Assembly: GCF_009882985.1 (NCBI RefSeq)
Contig: NZ_WTUZ01000039.1
Span: 434,001-498,000, forward strand
From: Paenibacillus silvestris
Lineage (GTDB): Bacteria > Bacillota > Bacilli > Paenibacillales > NBRC-103111
Direction of reading: 5' to 3'
DNA length: 64,000 bases
Part shown: piece by piece, positions 7,479-16,508 of the stretch
How positions within the stretch are numbered: the first letter of the stretch is position 1
How the letters are laid out: the number at the start of each line of letters is the position of its first letter
Notes under the pieces: generated by a model
Seen by the model: only the letters and a program-made list of their open reading frames with translations
Databases searched by the model: none
What the model was told of the DNA's origin: nothing
Position numbers and translations under genes: made by a program

Positions 7479-10400
7479 TTATTCGTATACTTCTAGTTCA
7501 AACAAGGAGTAACCGTACTGCGTATTGCGCTGTGTGCCAGCAACTTTCACGTAGCGAGCGTCAACAGGGGTGAAGAGAATGTTGTCCTTGCCTCCGTCTC
7601 CATACGTTGTCGAGGAAACTGTCGTCCAGTTCTCGCCGTTAGTGGATACTTCGACTGTGTAAGCCTTCGCTGATGCATTCTCCCAGTTCAGCAGGACGCG
7701 TCCAATTTTGAAGGACTGTCCAAGATCAACGCAGATCCATTGCGAATCACTGAATGGTGATTCCCAGCGTGTGCTCTTGCTTCCATCCACAGCGAACTGC
7801 GCATTTTGAAGCGGAGTTTCGGAAGTGGTGACTTGTTTGAAAAGCGCCAAATTCGTTGCAGGTATAATGGCTTGAGTAAGTGTAACGTCGTCATAGCCAG
7901 TTGCATGTACCTTCACTTCATAAGGTCGAGCTTCTGTGAACAAAGCAGCGTTAAGCGTAATTGTGCCAGCCGATACTTTGTATTGGTCTGCGCGAAGGGT
8001 AACGCCGTTCAGTTCAACTGCGTTGATCGCGTTTCTCCAAGCGGTATTGTCGGTAAACGTGATGTCGATTGCTTGGCCAAGGATGTTATCGGTCGTATCT
8101 GCCGTCAATGCAGGTCCTGTAAGCGGTGCTTGATCGCCAGCATAGACTTCGAATTCCCATAACGAGAAGCCGTATGGCGTTCCACGTTTGATTCCGTTCA
8201 TCTTGACGAATCTTGCATTCACAGGAGCAAATGTAAGATCGTCAATGTCGCCATTGCCATTCTCGGTAGCATATACCGTTGTCCATGTTTGTCCATCCAA
8301 GGAGACATCGATGGTGTAAGCTTTACCATAAGCGTTCTCCCAAGCCAGGACGACGTGGTTAATCGTTTTTGGAGCTCCGAGGTCAACGCTCATCCATTGG
8401 TTGTCTTCAAAAGCAGACTCCCAGCGGCGATCGAATCGTCCGTCGACGGCATCAGCGCTTGAGCGATGGTAGTCCGGCGAGGAAGCTGTCTGTCTACCAT
8501 AAGCGAGATTTAGTGGATTCGGATTTGTATTTGGATCAGTTCCTGGATTGTCTGGATTTCCTGGATTCGTACCTGGACCTGTGTTCGGATTGCCCGGAAT
8601 TTCTTTAGCTGCGATTGTTTGTTGTACGGAAGCTTCCGTGTAACCTGTCGCTTGCACGGAAATGCGGTACGTTTTCGCATCCTTGAACAAAGAAGCGTCC
8701 AGGGTGATTTTACCTGCAGCCAATTTGAATTGGTCGGCGTTTACAAGCGTATCGTCAATTTTGACAGCTTCGATCGTACTTCTCCATGCAGCATCATCGT
8801 CGAAAGTGATGTCGATCGGCTGACCGACTTTCGCGTCTGTCGAATCGGCTGACAGTTCTGGCGCGCTTGGCAAGATAGGAGCATTGCCGCCATATACTTC
8901 AAATTCCAAGAGTGAGAAGCCATAAGCTGTGGTGCGCTCAGTACCGTTTACTTTCACGTATCTTGCATGGGTTGGCAAGAATCCGATATCGTTGATGCCT
9001 GGTTTACCTGTTGTTGTCGTGTAGACTGTTTTCCAGTCTTTACCGTCTGCAGAGACTTCAACCGTGTAGCTCTTGCCGGCTGCATTCTCCCAGTTCAGAA
9101 GCACGCGGGAAATGGTATTATCCGCTCCGAGATCGACCGTTAGGTACTGCGGGTCGCTGAAATCGGACTCCCATCTCGTTGCGATATTCCCGTCAACCGC
9201 ATTTTTACCAGCTTGCTTCGGATTCGCAGATGTGAGCGTCGTTTTGCGCAGAGCAAGGTTGACGTTCGAATTGGTAACGATAGTTTGCTGAATTGCTGCG
9301 TTGGCAAAACCTTTAGCTTCAACGGAAATCTCGTAGCTGCCAGCTTCAGGGAACAAGGCGCCATTTAGTGTGATCTTACCTGGCGATACTACGTATTGGG
9401 CAGCAGATGCCGCCACGCCATTAACTTTCACACCAAGGACGGCGTTTCTCCAATCCGCGAAGTCCTCAAAGCCGATGTCGATCGGCTGGCCAGCGCGGTT
9501 CATTGTCGTGTCCGCAGTCAGTTTCGGAGCGTCAAGATCGCCTGCCGGCGTACCGAACACTTCCATTTCCCATAGGGAGTAGCCATAGTTTGTCGTCCGT
9601 TCTGTGCCTTCTACTTTGACATATCTGGCATTCACGGCTGGGAATTTGATGTCGTCGATGCCTTCATGACCACGTGTGGTCGTGTACACCGTTTGCCATT
9701 TTTGACCGTCTACAGAAGTTTGAACGGTGTAGCTTTTACCAGCAGCATTCTCCCAGTTCAAGCGGACATGACTGATTTTATACTCCGAGTTCAGGTTGAC
9801 ACCGATGAACTGCGGATCGCTGAAATCGGATTCCCAGCGCGTATCCAGCTTGCCGTCAACCGCGTAGGAGGCTGGGTTTTTCGTTTTATCCGACGTAAAG
9901 GTCGGTTTGTTCAGGGCTAGATTAACCGTCGAGTTCGTGATGACGACTTGTTGTGCTTCTGTATCCGGGTAACCAGCAGATTGAACGGTGATCTTGTAGC
10001 TGCCTTCCACAGGGAACATAGCGCTGTTCAGGGTGATTTTACCGCCTTGCACACTATACTGAGCGGCATCAATTGCAGCTCCGTTTACAAGCACTGAGCT
10101 GATGGACTCGCGCCATTTCAGATGATCAGCGAACGTGATCTCGATCGGTTGTCCAACCACATTTTGTGTTGTATCCGCCGCCAGTTGTGGAGGCGTGTTG
10201 CCATCCAAATCTGTTACTTTCGTCGGGTCTACTTTCACAAGTGATTTCGGTCCAACCTTCGCGGATCCTGTTACGCCGGCTGCATTGTGGAATGTCACGG
10301 TAACGGCTTCGTTCTTCGCATTCCAGATCATTGCGGAATAAACGGAATCTTTCTTGTAGACAGTAGCTCCGGTCCAGCCGCTTGCCCAAATGTCCTTGGT

Positions 10401-13400
10401 GCGCGTTCCGAGAGTTGCCATACTGTGAACGAACCAGTACGTGTTGAAAATTTCATTCTTTTGCGTATTCTCGGTCGTAAATTTATTAAGTACCGTTTGT
10501 GGCTCGCTTAAGGATTCAATTGGCCAAACGATGTGCTGCCATGCGTTTTCCGGGCCTTTGTTATCCTTGACAAGACCATTATACAAGTCTGCAGCTTTCT
10601 TAGGATCGAAACCATAACTTGTCAGATACTCACCTGTCGGCAACCAGTGAATGCCATAAATGTTGACAGGATCGCCGCTGAAGAACGTACCGAAGTTGTA
10701 CGCGCTGCCGTATACCTGACCAACGGATTTGTGAGCAAACTCAGGCAGCCAGTTGTCGTTGTCATAGTTGAACCAGTATTGTTCTACTGCTTTCAATTCT
10801 GTCGTGAAACCGTAGATGGAGATATCGCGGAACTTTTTGTCGCCGGACATCAGACTCCACATGTATTCGCCGACCCAGCCGAACAAGGACTCGCCCGCTG
10901 CTTCCTGATTGTTCCCGTTGTTGTTATCCCCGTAACCGCCAGCCCATGAATGGCCTTCGTACGGATCGAAGTTACGCAGGAACGGATATTGCGGATCACT
11001 TTTGGATGGGTTCGCGTAGTCTCTGATGAGGTGCTCGACCATCTCACCGTAATTGTTTTTGAAGTCTTGATCGTAAGTTGCAAGTACGGCGGATGCGAAG
11101 ACGTAATAACCATAGGTGAAATGATGGTCTGTCAGTCCTGTGTTAGCGCCGAATTCGCTGTTTTTGTAGTACATCGTACCCCAAGTTGGGTCGTAGTACA
11201 TGAAGTAATCCGGCTCTCCCTTGGTGTAAGTGTACCAGTCAGTCAAAATTGTTCTGAGACGCTCCAAGAACACATTTTTGTACGCTTGATCTCCGATTTG
11301 GTCAGCAATCAAGACGCCCATTGCTAGCGGATGAAGCACTTTACCTTGCCAATAAGCATCACCAGACATGATATTCTTCGATGTGGATTCGTCCAGATAG
11401 CTTAGCTGTTTAAGCAGGGTTTCACGTGAGTAAGTCGGATCTCCCGGCTCCGTAAATTGAGGAACGATACCGTTGAAACGATCAACCGTCGTAAACGAGT
11501 TCCCCTCATGAAGCTTCAGTGTTCCACGAATCGACTCATAAGAAAGCGAAGTCAGTGGAGAAGTTGTTTGCTTCCATTGATGTGGGAGCAGTGCCATCAA
11601 CGTTGTTGGCTCCATATCTGCACGCTTCTGATCGATCTCGACATCGAAACGGGTCGTAACTTCGGAGGTGTTCTCATCGAAGCCTGGCGTTACCGTCGTG
11701 TTTTTAATGAAGGCATAGCCGTGTTTATAAAAATAGTTCAAATCACTTGCAGCTGGCATGGAGGCCAGAGACATGTAGTTTTGTTCACTACCAAGTCGCA
11801 CTTTAATTTTGTTCCCGACTTTCATGAAGACTGAACCTTGCGGTGCGAACAATCCATAATGGCGAGTCACGGGTTTCGATTGCGGTGAACCATCTACGTT
11901 ATTGACGGTGAAACCGATGTGATCCGCCGTTAAAGTAGCACCATCAGCCAAAAGAACCGGGTTGCCGTTGTCGTCATAGAAGCTTGTGGAAACCGGGAAG
12001 TTCAACTCTGGTGTTGTTGGATCGCTGAATTCCGAGTACAAGTACGGCGAGCCTTTGACGAACGTTGTTTTCATTTTCTCAGTGTCGTTGTCGCTCAGTT
12101 GAACGGTTGCGGACCAGTCGCCATAGCCGGCTACTTTGTTCTTGATGCGCGATGGTGAGATGTTGCCTGCGTTCAAGTAGAAGTCAGGTGCTCCGTCAGC
12201 TGCCTGGGAATTACCTGTGTCATTCACCCAACCTGCACCTGGGTTCAGGATGCCAAGACCCATCGTCGTATATTTGGATTTGAGTGGAAGTGTGATGAGG
12301 CTGTCACTCAAGTTTTTGATAAGAACGGACTGCCACCAGTCATTAGAAGGAATTGGACCCTTTACATCATCGGTTTTATTAACCGGAGGACGTGGCTGCG
12401 GCATGTTGATATCGCTGCTCAAGTAGCTGCCTTTGCCAACATCAACTGTCGATGCCGTAGGAAGCTCAGGAATCGTATAAGTTGGTTTTGGATCACCTTC
12501 AACATAATCGTACACGTTGAAATTGAACAAGGAGTAGCCGTAGCTCGTTGTGCGGGAGATCCCTTTCATACGAACGTAACGTCCACTAGCATAAACCTGG
12601 GTATCCATCCAACCGTCTTGACCGTTGATTTCACGGTAAATCGTTTTCCAGTTTTGAGCATCATTCGAAACTTGCAGATCGTAGATGCGGCCAGCGGCAT
12701 TTTCCCAGTTCAGGCGAATACGGCCAATGTTATGTTCCTTGCCAAGGTCCACATAAATCCACTCATCACTCGTGTGCGCTGAGGACCATCTTGTTGTTGC
12801 ATTGCCATCTACAGCGTATTCAGGCAGTAACAGGGGTTTATCTTTGTCAGGTGTAGCTGTTGAAGAAGCCGTTACCGGTTTATTCAAAGCGACATCTTCG
12901 CCAAGTACGACAGGGAGCGGATTGCTGCCGCCAGTGCCGTATACTTCAAATTCATAAAGCGAAACGCCGTAGCCTCCGCTGCGCTCAAGCGACAGCATAC
13001 GGACATAACGTCCTTCACCTGATAAGGCGATGGTGTCAACGCCACCGTCTCCTTTGGTGTCTGTGTAGATGTCTTTCCAGTCCTTTTCGTTGTCAGATAC
13101 TTGGATCTTGTACGACTTCGAGTAAGCATTTTCCCAGCGAAGGACAGCTTTGTCGATCTTGGCTTTGGCGCCAAGGTCTACGTAGATCCACTGTTCACCG
13201 GCCTTGAACGAGCTGCCCCAACGGGAGTCGGTATTGCCGTCGAACGCTTTGTCCGGCGTCAAGCCTCCTTCGGTTGACGAGGCATAGGCTGCACCTTCAT
13301 AAGTCAGAAGGTGGGAAGCTTCGGCAGCATTTGCTGCCGCTGCTGGCGCAGGAAAACCGCTCCAGGACCCAAGAAGCACGGAAAGAGCAAGCGCTGATGA

Positions 13401-13448
13401 TGCTGTCTGAGTCAATTTCTTGCGAATCTTTTTCTCGGGTGAACGCAT
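7479..13448 (-). CDS. Secreted multimodular GH81 endo-beta-1,3-glucanase with F5/8C and Shr-like modules
   Basis: 1989 aa. Signal peptide at residues 1 to about 39 (basic start, hydrophobic core, APAAAANA). Then: two F5/8 type C (discoidin/CBM32-like) domains at about 50-172 and 185-315; a GH81 catalytic domain at about 345-1080 with DHHFTYGYY, FDPYEGHSWAGG and GNNQEAAGES, the last two holding the conserved acidic residues; then four copies of a module reading AD[TS]T....GQPI.I.F...W (Shr-like, formerly DUF1533), each followed by an F5/8C domain. A Pro/Gly/Asn/Thr linker lies near residues 1610-1640. GH81 enzymes cut beta-1,3-glucan such as laminarin, curdlan or fungal wall. The extra domains probably bind polysaccharide. 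There is no SLH or sortase signal, so release into the medium is likely. The start has GAGGAGG upstream. Confidence 0.92.
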   Translation of the reverse strand: MRSPEKKIRKKLTQTASSALALSVLLGSWSGFPAPAAAANAAEASHLLTYEGAAYASSTEGGLTPDKAFDGNTDSRWGSSFKAGEQWIYVDLGAKAKIDKAVLRWENAYSKSYKIQVSDNEKDWKDIYTDTKGDGGVDTIALSGEGRYVRMLSLERSGGYGVSLYEFEVYGTGGSNPLPVVLGEDVALNKPVTASSTATPDKDKPLLLPEYAVDGNATTRWSSAHTSDEWIYVDLGKEHNIGRIRLNWENAAGRIYDLQVSNDAQNWKTIYREINGQDGWMDTQVYASGRYVRMKGISRTTSYGYSLFNFNVYDYVEGDPKPTYTIPELPTASTVDVGKGSYLSSDINMPQPRPPVNKTDDVKGPIPSNDWWQSVLIKNLSDSLITLPLKSKYTTMGLGILNPGAGWVNDTGNSQAADGAPDFYLNAGNISPSRIKNKVAGYGDWSATVQLSDNDTEKMKTTFVKGSPYLYSEFSDPTTPELNFPVSTSFYDDNGNPVLLADGATLTADHIGFTVNNVDGSPQSKPVTRHYGLFAPQGSVFMKVGNKIKVRLGSEQNYMSLASMPAASDLNYFYKHGYAFIKNTTVTPGFDENTSEVTTRFDVEIDQKRADMEPTTLMALLPHQWKQTTSPLTSLSYESIRGTLKLHEGNSFTTVDRFNGIVPQFTEPGDPTYSRETLLKQLSYLDESTSKNIMSGDAYWQGKVLHPLAMGVLIADQIGDQAYKNVFLERLRTILTDWYTYTKGEPDYFMYYDPTWGTMYYKNSEFGANTGLTDHHFTYGYYVFASAVLATYDQDFKNNYGEMVEHLIRDYANPSKSDPQYPFLRNFDPYEGHSWAGGYGDNNNGNNQEAAGESLFGWVGEYMWSLMSGDKKFRDISIYGFTTELKAVEQYWFNYDNDNWLPEFAHKSVGQVYGSAYNFGTFFSGDPVNIYGIHWLPTGEYLTSYGFDPKKAADLYNGLVKDNKGPENAWQHIVWPIESLSEPQTVLNKFTTENTQKNEIFNTYWFVHSMATLGTRTKDIWASGWTGATVYKKDSVYSAMIWNAKNEAVTVTFHNAAGVTGSAKVGPKSLVKVDPTKVTDLDGNTPPQLAADTTQNVVGQPIEITFADHLKWRESISSVLVNGAAIDAAQYSVQGGKITLNSAMFPVEGSYKITVQSAGYPDTEAQQVVITNSTVNLALNKPTFTSDKTKNPASYAVDGKLDTRWESDFSDPQFIGVNLNSEYKISHVRLNWENAAGKSYTVQTSVDGQKWQTVYTTTRGHEGIDDIKFPAVNARYVKVEGTERTTNYGYSLWEMEVFGTPAGDLDAPKLTADTTMNRAGQPIDIGFEDFADWRNAVLGVKVNGVAASAAQYVVSPGKITLNGALFPEAGSYEISVEAKGFANAAIQQTIVTNSNVNLALRKTTLTSANPKQAGKNAVDGNIATRWESDFSDPQYLTVDLGADNTISRVLLNWENAAGKSYTVEVSADGKDWKTVYTTTTGKPGINDIGFLPTHARYVKVNGTERTTAYGFSLLEFEVYGGNAPILPSAPELSADSTDAKVGQPIDITFDDDAAWRSTIEAVKIDDTLVNADQFKLAAGKITLDASLFKDAKTYRISVQATGYTEASVQQTIAAKEIPGNPNTGPGTNPGNPDNPGTDPNTNPNPLNLAYGRQTASSPDYHRSSADAVDGRFDRRWESAFEDNQWMSVDLGAPKTINHVVLAWENAYGKAYTIDVSLDGQTWTTVYATENGNGDIDDLTFAPVNARFVKMNGIKRGTPYGFSLWEFEVYAGDQAPLTGPALTADTTDNILGQAIDITFTDNTAWRNAINAVELNGVTLRADQYKVSAGTITLNAALFTEARPYEVKVHATGYDDVTLTQAIIPATNLALFKQVTTSETPLQNAQFAVDGSKSTRWESPFSDSQWICVDLGQSFKIGRVLLNWENASAKAYTVEVSTNGENWTTVSSTTYGDGGKDNILFTPVDARYVKVAGTQRNTQYGYSLFELEVYE

Positions 13449-13500
13449 TTCTTAATTTTCCTCCTCTTTTCTCGCCCAATTGGGCTGATTCGTCTGCGGC

Positions 13501-13520
13501 GTTTCTTGACAAAAAGAAAC
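13501..13520. promoter_or_regulatory. Inverted repeat in the GH81 leader
   Basis: GTTTCTT (13501-13507) and AAGAAAC (13514-13520) are perfect 7-bp arms with a 6-nt centre, in the untranslated leader of the glucanase gene. It may be an operator or an mRNA hairpin; nothing links it to a known regulator. Confidence 0.3.
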
Positions 13521-13537
13521 ACCGTTCTTCATTATTT

Positions 13538-13554
13538 TGGAAATTTTATTTCCA
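13538..13554. promoter_or_regulatory. Inverted repeat at the predicted GH81 transcription start (candidate operator)
   Basis: TGGAAAT TTT ATTTCCA is a perfect 7-bp dyad with a 3-nt centre. It begins 6 nt downstream of the predicted -10 element of the glucanase promoter, so it spans the expected start point, a usual repressor position. No known regulator is assigned. Confidence 0.35.
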
Positions 13555-13559
13555 ACGCG

Positions 13560-13589
13560 ATTATATATGGTGTCGAATCCTGTTTACAA
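13560..13589 (-). promoter_or_regulatory. Predicted sigma-A promoter of the GH81 gene
   Basis: On the minus strand TTGTAA (13584-13589) and TATAAT (13560-13565) are separated by 18 nt. This gives a leader of roughly 105 nt before the ATG at 13448. The match is good for the primary sigma factor. Confidence 0.6.
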
Positions 13590-14036
13590 TGAGCGTAAAT
13601 TCCTACTCAATTTTATCTGCTAGGACTCAATGCCTATATATGTAAATTGGATATTTGTCATTTTTTGTCCACTGGTCGAATATTCAGTCAAATCGTGATC
13701 GATGTACTCGACTTCCGACTCAAATGGGAAGCGCTCTTTTGGGTTTTTCAGTCCGAATCGCTGATTGGTCATAGGGACCCAGGCGTATGTGACCAACGTA
13801 GTAGGTCCTAAAATGTTGTCTTCATAAAATATTTACAATTGACCCGAGGTCATAAAAAAATGCAGCTTTTTTCACTTGGATTCGTAGTGGATTTATCGTT
13901 TTACATAGTATTTAAGACTAGATAATACCTACTTGATTTTGTCTTGTTACAATGACTATATGAATAAATCGAATAATTTTACTCTGACGTAGACAGATTT
14001 TGAAAAAAGACTGCAAATAAGGGAGGACTGTTGGCT
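13590..14036. other. AT-rich gap between divergent glucanase and GDPD genes
   Basis: No ORF with a ribosome site, repeat or RNA was recognised. A possible + strand promoter for the GDPD gene is TTGATT then TATATG with an 18-nt spacer, near 13933-13962. Confidence in it is low. Confidence 0.3.
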
Positions 14037-14750
14037 ATGTTTATGAATTTAGCCCACCGGGGCGCTTCGGCATATGCGCCTGAAAACACACTTGCCGCCT
14101 TCTACAAGGGGCTTGAGCAAGGTGCGAACGGTATTGAAACGGATTTAAAAATATCAAAAGACGGCGTCGTCCTGTTATTTCATGATCATGAGTTGGACCG
14201 TACGACTGACGGACACGGACGTCCTTCTTCCTATACATGGAAGGAGCTTCAGGAGCTCGATGCCGGCTCCTGGTTCTCTTCAGCCTATGCGGGAGAGCGA
14301 CTCGTCTCCTTTGAGCAATTTCTGCACTATTTTGGTAGAAGAAAAGTTCTATTGGCCTTAGAGTTAAAAGATCCTCATATTGAACTACCTGTATTGGAAT
14401 TGATTAGACAATTCGATGTGCAGCCCCAAACGACGATCACTTCCTTTGGATACGAGAATTTGCAAGCTGTACGAGCTATTGATCCGTCGATTCGAATTGG
14501 ACATCTAATCCGCAAGATCGATGAGGAGGCTATCGCCCGGTTGAAGGAAATTGGTGCTGGGCAAATTTGCCCCTGCACCGATGGGCTTGAGCATAAGGAT
14601 GTGCAGCTTGCTAAATCGCATGGCTTGGAAGTCAGAGCCTGGGGAGCATCCACGCCAGAACTCATGAGGCATGCTCTCCAGTGTGGCGTTGACGGCATGA
14701 CCATTAATTTCCCGGATCTATTATCAGAAGAAATCTGCCGCTTAACATGA
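14037..14750 (+). CDS. Glycerophosphodiester phosphodiesterase (cytoplasmic, UgpQ-like)
   Basis: About 237 aa, no signal peptide. Catalytic features of the GDPD TIM barrel are complete: LAHRGASAYAPENT at the start (the acid/base His and metal-site residues), GIETDLKISKDG, then LFHDHELDRTTDG. It hydrolyses glycerophosphodiesters to glycerol-3-phosphate and an alcohol. Start choice: GGGAGG at 14021-14026 is 10 nt ahead of ATG 14037; a TTG at 14031 is in frame but only 4 nt from it, and ATG 14043 is also possible. The next gene is 66 bp downstream and may be co-transcribed. With UgpB-type importers elsewhere in the window it fits phosphodiester salvage, though it is not adjacent to them. Confidence 0.88.
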   Translation: MFMNLAHRGASAYAPENTLAAFYKGLEQGANGIETDLKISKDGVVLLFHDHELDRTTDGHGRPSSYTWKELQELDAGSWFSSAYAGERLVSFEQFLHYFGRRKVLLALELKDPHIELPVLELIRQFDVQPQTTITSFGYENLQAVRAIDPSIRIGHLIRKIDEEAIARLKEIGAGQICPCTDGLEHKDVQLAKSHGLEVRAWGASTPELMRHALQCGVDGMTINFPDLLSEEICRLT

Positions 14751-14816
14751 AGTAATGATATGGCAGATGTTGGAATAAGTTTCTACTAGGCTTCAAATTT
14801 AAAAAGGAGTGATAGA

Positions 14817-16394
14817 ATGGAAACCTTCGACATTATTATTATCGGCAGCGGGCACAATGCTTTGATAACGGCTGCCTACTTAACTCGTGCTGGTCGCAGC
14901 GTGCTAGTTTTAGAGAAAAATGATCGCCCAGGCGGCTTTGTACGGACGGAGGAACTCACGCTGCCGGGCTTCAAGCATGATGTGTATGCGGCGGCGCATC
15001 CTCTTTTTACTACGGGACCCGCTTATGCTGAGCTGAGGGAGGATTTGGAAGCTCGCGGGTTGCGTTATGTGAATACAGACCTGCCGACTGGGGTTTCCAT
15101 GGAGGATGGGCGCACGGCTGTTTTGTCGCGCTCGTTTGAAGAACTTATTGCTGAAGCGGAGCGACTGGCTCCTGGAGACGGCGCTGCTTTGGCAGGAATT
15201 TTTGAGCAATTGAATCCCCATGTTAACGATGTGTTCGGCTTGTTCAGCATGGATCTTTCCAGCCAGGAAGCAGCTCCAATTCTGAAACGGTTGCTTCACG
15301 ATGAGCAAGGTTCAGGATATTCGGCTTTTGCCGGGCAATTGTTTGGGACGGCTCGCCATGCGGTAAATACGCTAAAATCTCCTGTAATGCGCGCTATGCT
15401 TGCTTCTTGGGTTACTCACCTCGGCCGAACCCCGGATGAAGTCGGAAGTGGCATTTGGGTTCCACTTACGGCGATGGCTTTGATGGGCGGCGGTATGCCG
15501 ACCCCGTCAGGAGGTAGTGAGCAATTGGTTCAGGCGTTGGTGCGGCTGATTAAGGATCAAGGCGGAGAAATGATTACAGACACACTGGCTCAGCGTATCC
15601 TGGTGGAGAATGGCCGAGCTGTTGGCGTGCGGACAGCGGAAGGCCGAACATACATAGCGAAGCAAGCTGTCGTGGCATCGACCACGCCGGATCAATTATA
15701 TCTCTCGCTGCTAGATGAGAGTGATGCGCCTTTGGCGCTGCGCACCCAAGCCAAGCAGTTTCGATATGGCCGCGGATGCGTACAGATTCATCTGGCCCTT
15801 AGCGAGCCGCCGCGTTGGCCGGATGCACGCTTTGATCGCGTAGGACAGCCGCATCTGACAGATGGGCTGGATGGATTTACGTTGGCCATTGCACAGGGGA
15901 TGGCTGATCTGCTTCCGGCGAACCCTACATTCACGGTCGATTGTTCCACGAATCTCGACCCCGCACGGGCTCCTGCGGGCAAAGCAATCATGCGCGTTCA
16001 AGTGCTTGAAGTACCTATTCGGCCGAGAGGGGACGCTGCTGGAAAGATTGATGTTGGAGATGGCAGTTGGACGCAGGATCTGACGGAGCGTTTTACGGAA
16101 CGCGTGCTGAACGTTGTGAGCAAACATATTCCAAATATTCCTAGCGCGATTATTGGCAAATATGTCGTAACACCGAACACCATCGCTCGCTTCAACCCGA
16201 ACGCTGGACCGGGAGATCCTTACGGTGGGGCGCACGATCTGGCGCAAAGTTATTTGCTCCGCCCATTGCCAGGGCAGCCAAGCCATCAGTCGGCTATTCC
16301 CAATGTATATATGCTTGGCGCAGCGACTTGGCCTGGTCATGGGGTGAATGGCGGCTCGGGTTATATCGTGGCTAAACAGCTCTTATCGCGGTAA
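14817..16394 (+). CDS. FAD-dependent oxidoreductase of the phytoene desaturase-like family
   Basis: 525 aa. An N-terminal Rossmann dinucleotide fold is evident: FDIIIIGSGHNALITAAYL, then the acidic end of beta-2 (LVLEKNDRPGG). The C-terminus carries the FAD-binding close (MLGAATWPGHGVNGGSGYIV). This is the architecture of CrtI-like and PYROXD2-like proteins. No crtB, crtE or other isoprenoid gene lies nearby, so a carotenoid role is not supported. The substrate is unknown, and many members in Firmicutes are uncharacterised. The start has AAAAAGGAGTGAT, a strong ribosome site. It is followed by a bidirectional terminator. Confidence 0.82.
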   Translation: METFDIIIIGSGHNALITAAYLTRAGRSVLVLEKNDRPGGFVRTEELTLPGFKHDVYAAAHPLFTTGPAYAELREDLEARGLRYVNTDLPTGVSMEDGRTAVLSRSFEELIAEAERLAPGDGAALAGIFEQLNPHVNDVFGLFSMDLSSQEAAPILKRLLHDEQGSGYSAFAGQLFGTARHAVNTLKSPVMRAMLASWVTHLGRTPDEVGSGIWVPLTAMALMGGGMPTPSGGSEQLVQALVRLIKDQGGEMITDTLAQRILVENGRAVGVRTAEGRTYIAKQAVVASTTPDQLYLSLLDESDAPLALRTQAKQFRYGRGCVQIHLALSEPPRWPDARFDRVGQPHLTDGLDGFTLAIAQGMADLLPANPTFTVDCSTNLDPARAPAGKAIMRVQVLEVPIRPRGDAAGKIDVGDGSWTQDLTERFTERVLNVVSKHIPNIPSAIIGKYVVTPNTIARFNPNAGPGDPYGGAHDLAQSYLLRPLPGQPSHQSAIPNVYMLGAATWPGHGVNGGSGYIVAKQLLSR

Positions 16395-16409
16395 CAGCCG
16401 TGATAGACA

Positions 16410-16454
16410 AAGAGGCTATCTCGAAGTCAGAAATGACCTAGGAGATAGCCTCTT
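16410..16454. terminator. Bidirectional terminator between convergent genes
   Basis: AAGAGGCTATCTC (16410-16422) and GAGATAGCCTCTT (16442-16454) form a perfect 13-bp stem between the oxidoreductase and the minus-strand MFS gene. The arms resemble those of the terminator at 7427-7472. Confidence 0.82.
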
Positions 16455-16508
16455 ATTTGATTAACCGATTCCGTAACTGTTGAGCTGAGGGAGGGTTCTT
16501 TTTTCAGT

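Noticed and set aside
7479-13448. Haem-binding surface receptor
   Set aside because: Shr-like modules alone do not show haem binding; the central GH81 domain and the six F5/8C domains point to glucan degradation.
15711-16340. A 209-codon frame antisense to the oxidoreductase gene
   Set aside because: It mirrors the codon bias of a well-supported gene on the other strand, lacks a ribosome site and shows no recognisable domain.
14817-16394. Carotenoid biosynthesis locus
   Set aside because: The protein is phytoene-desaturase-like, but no phytoene synthase or prenyltransferase gene is near, and this family has many other members.
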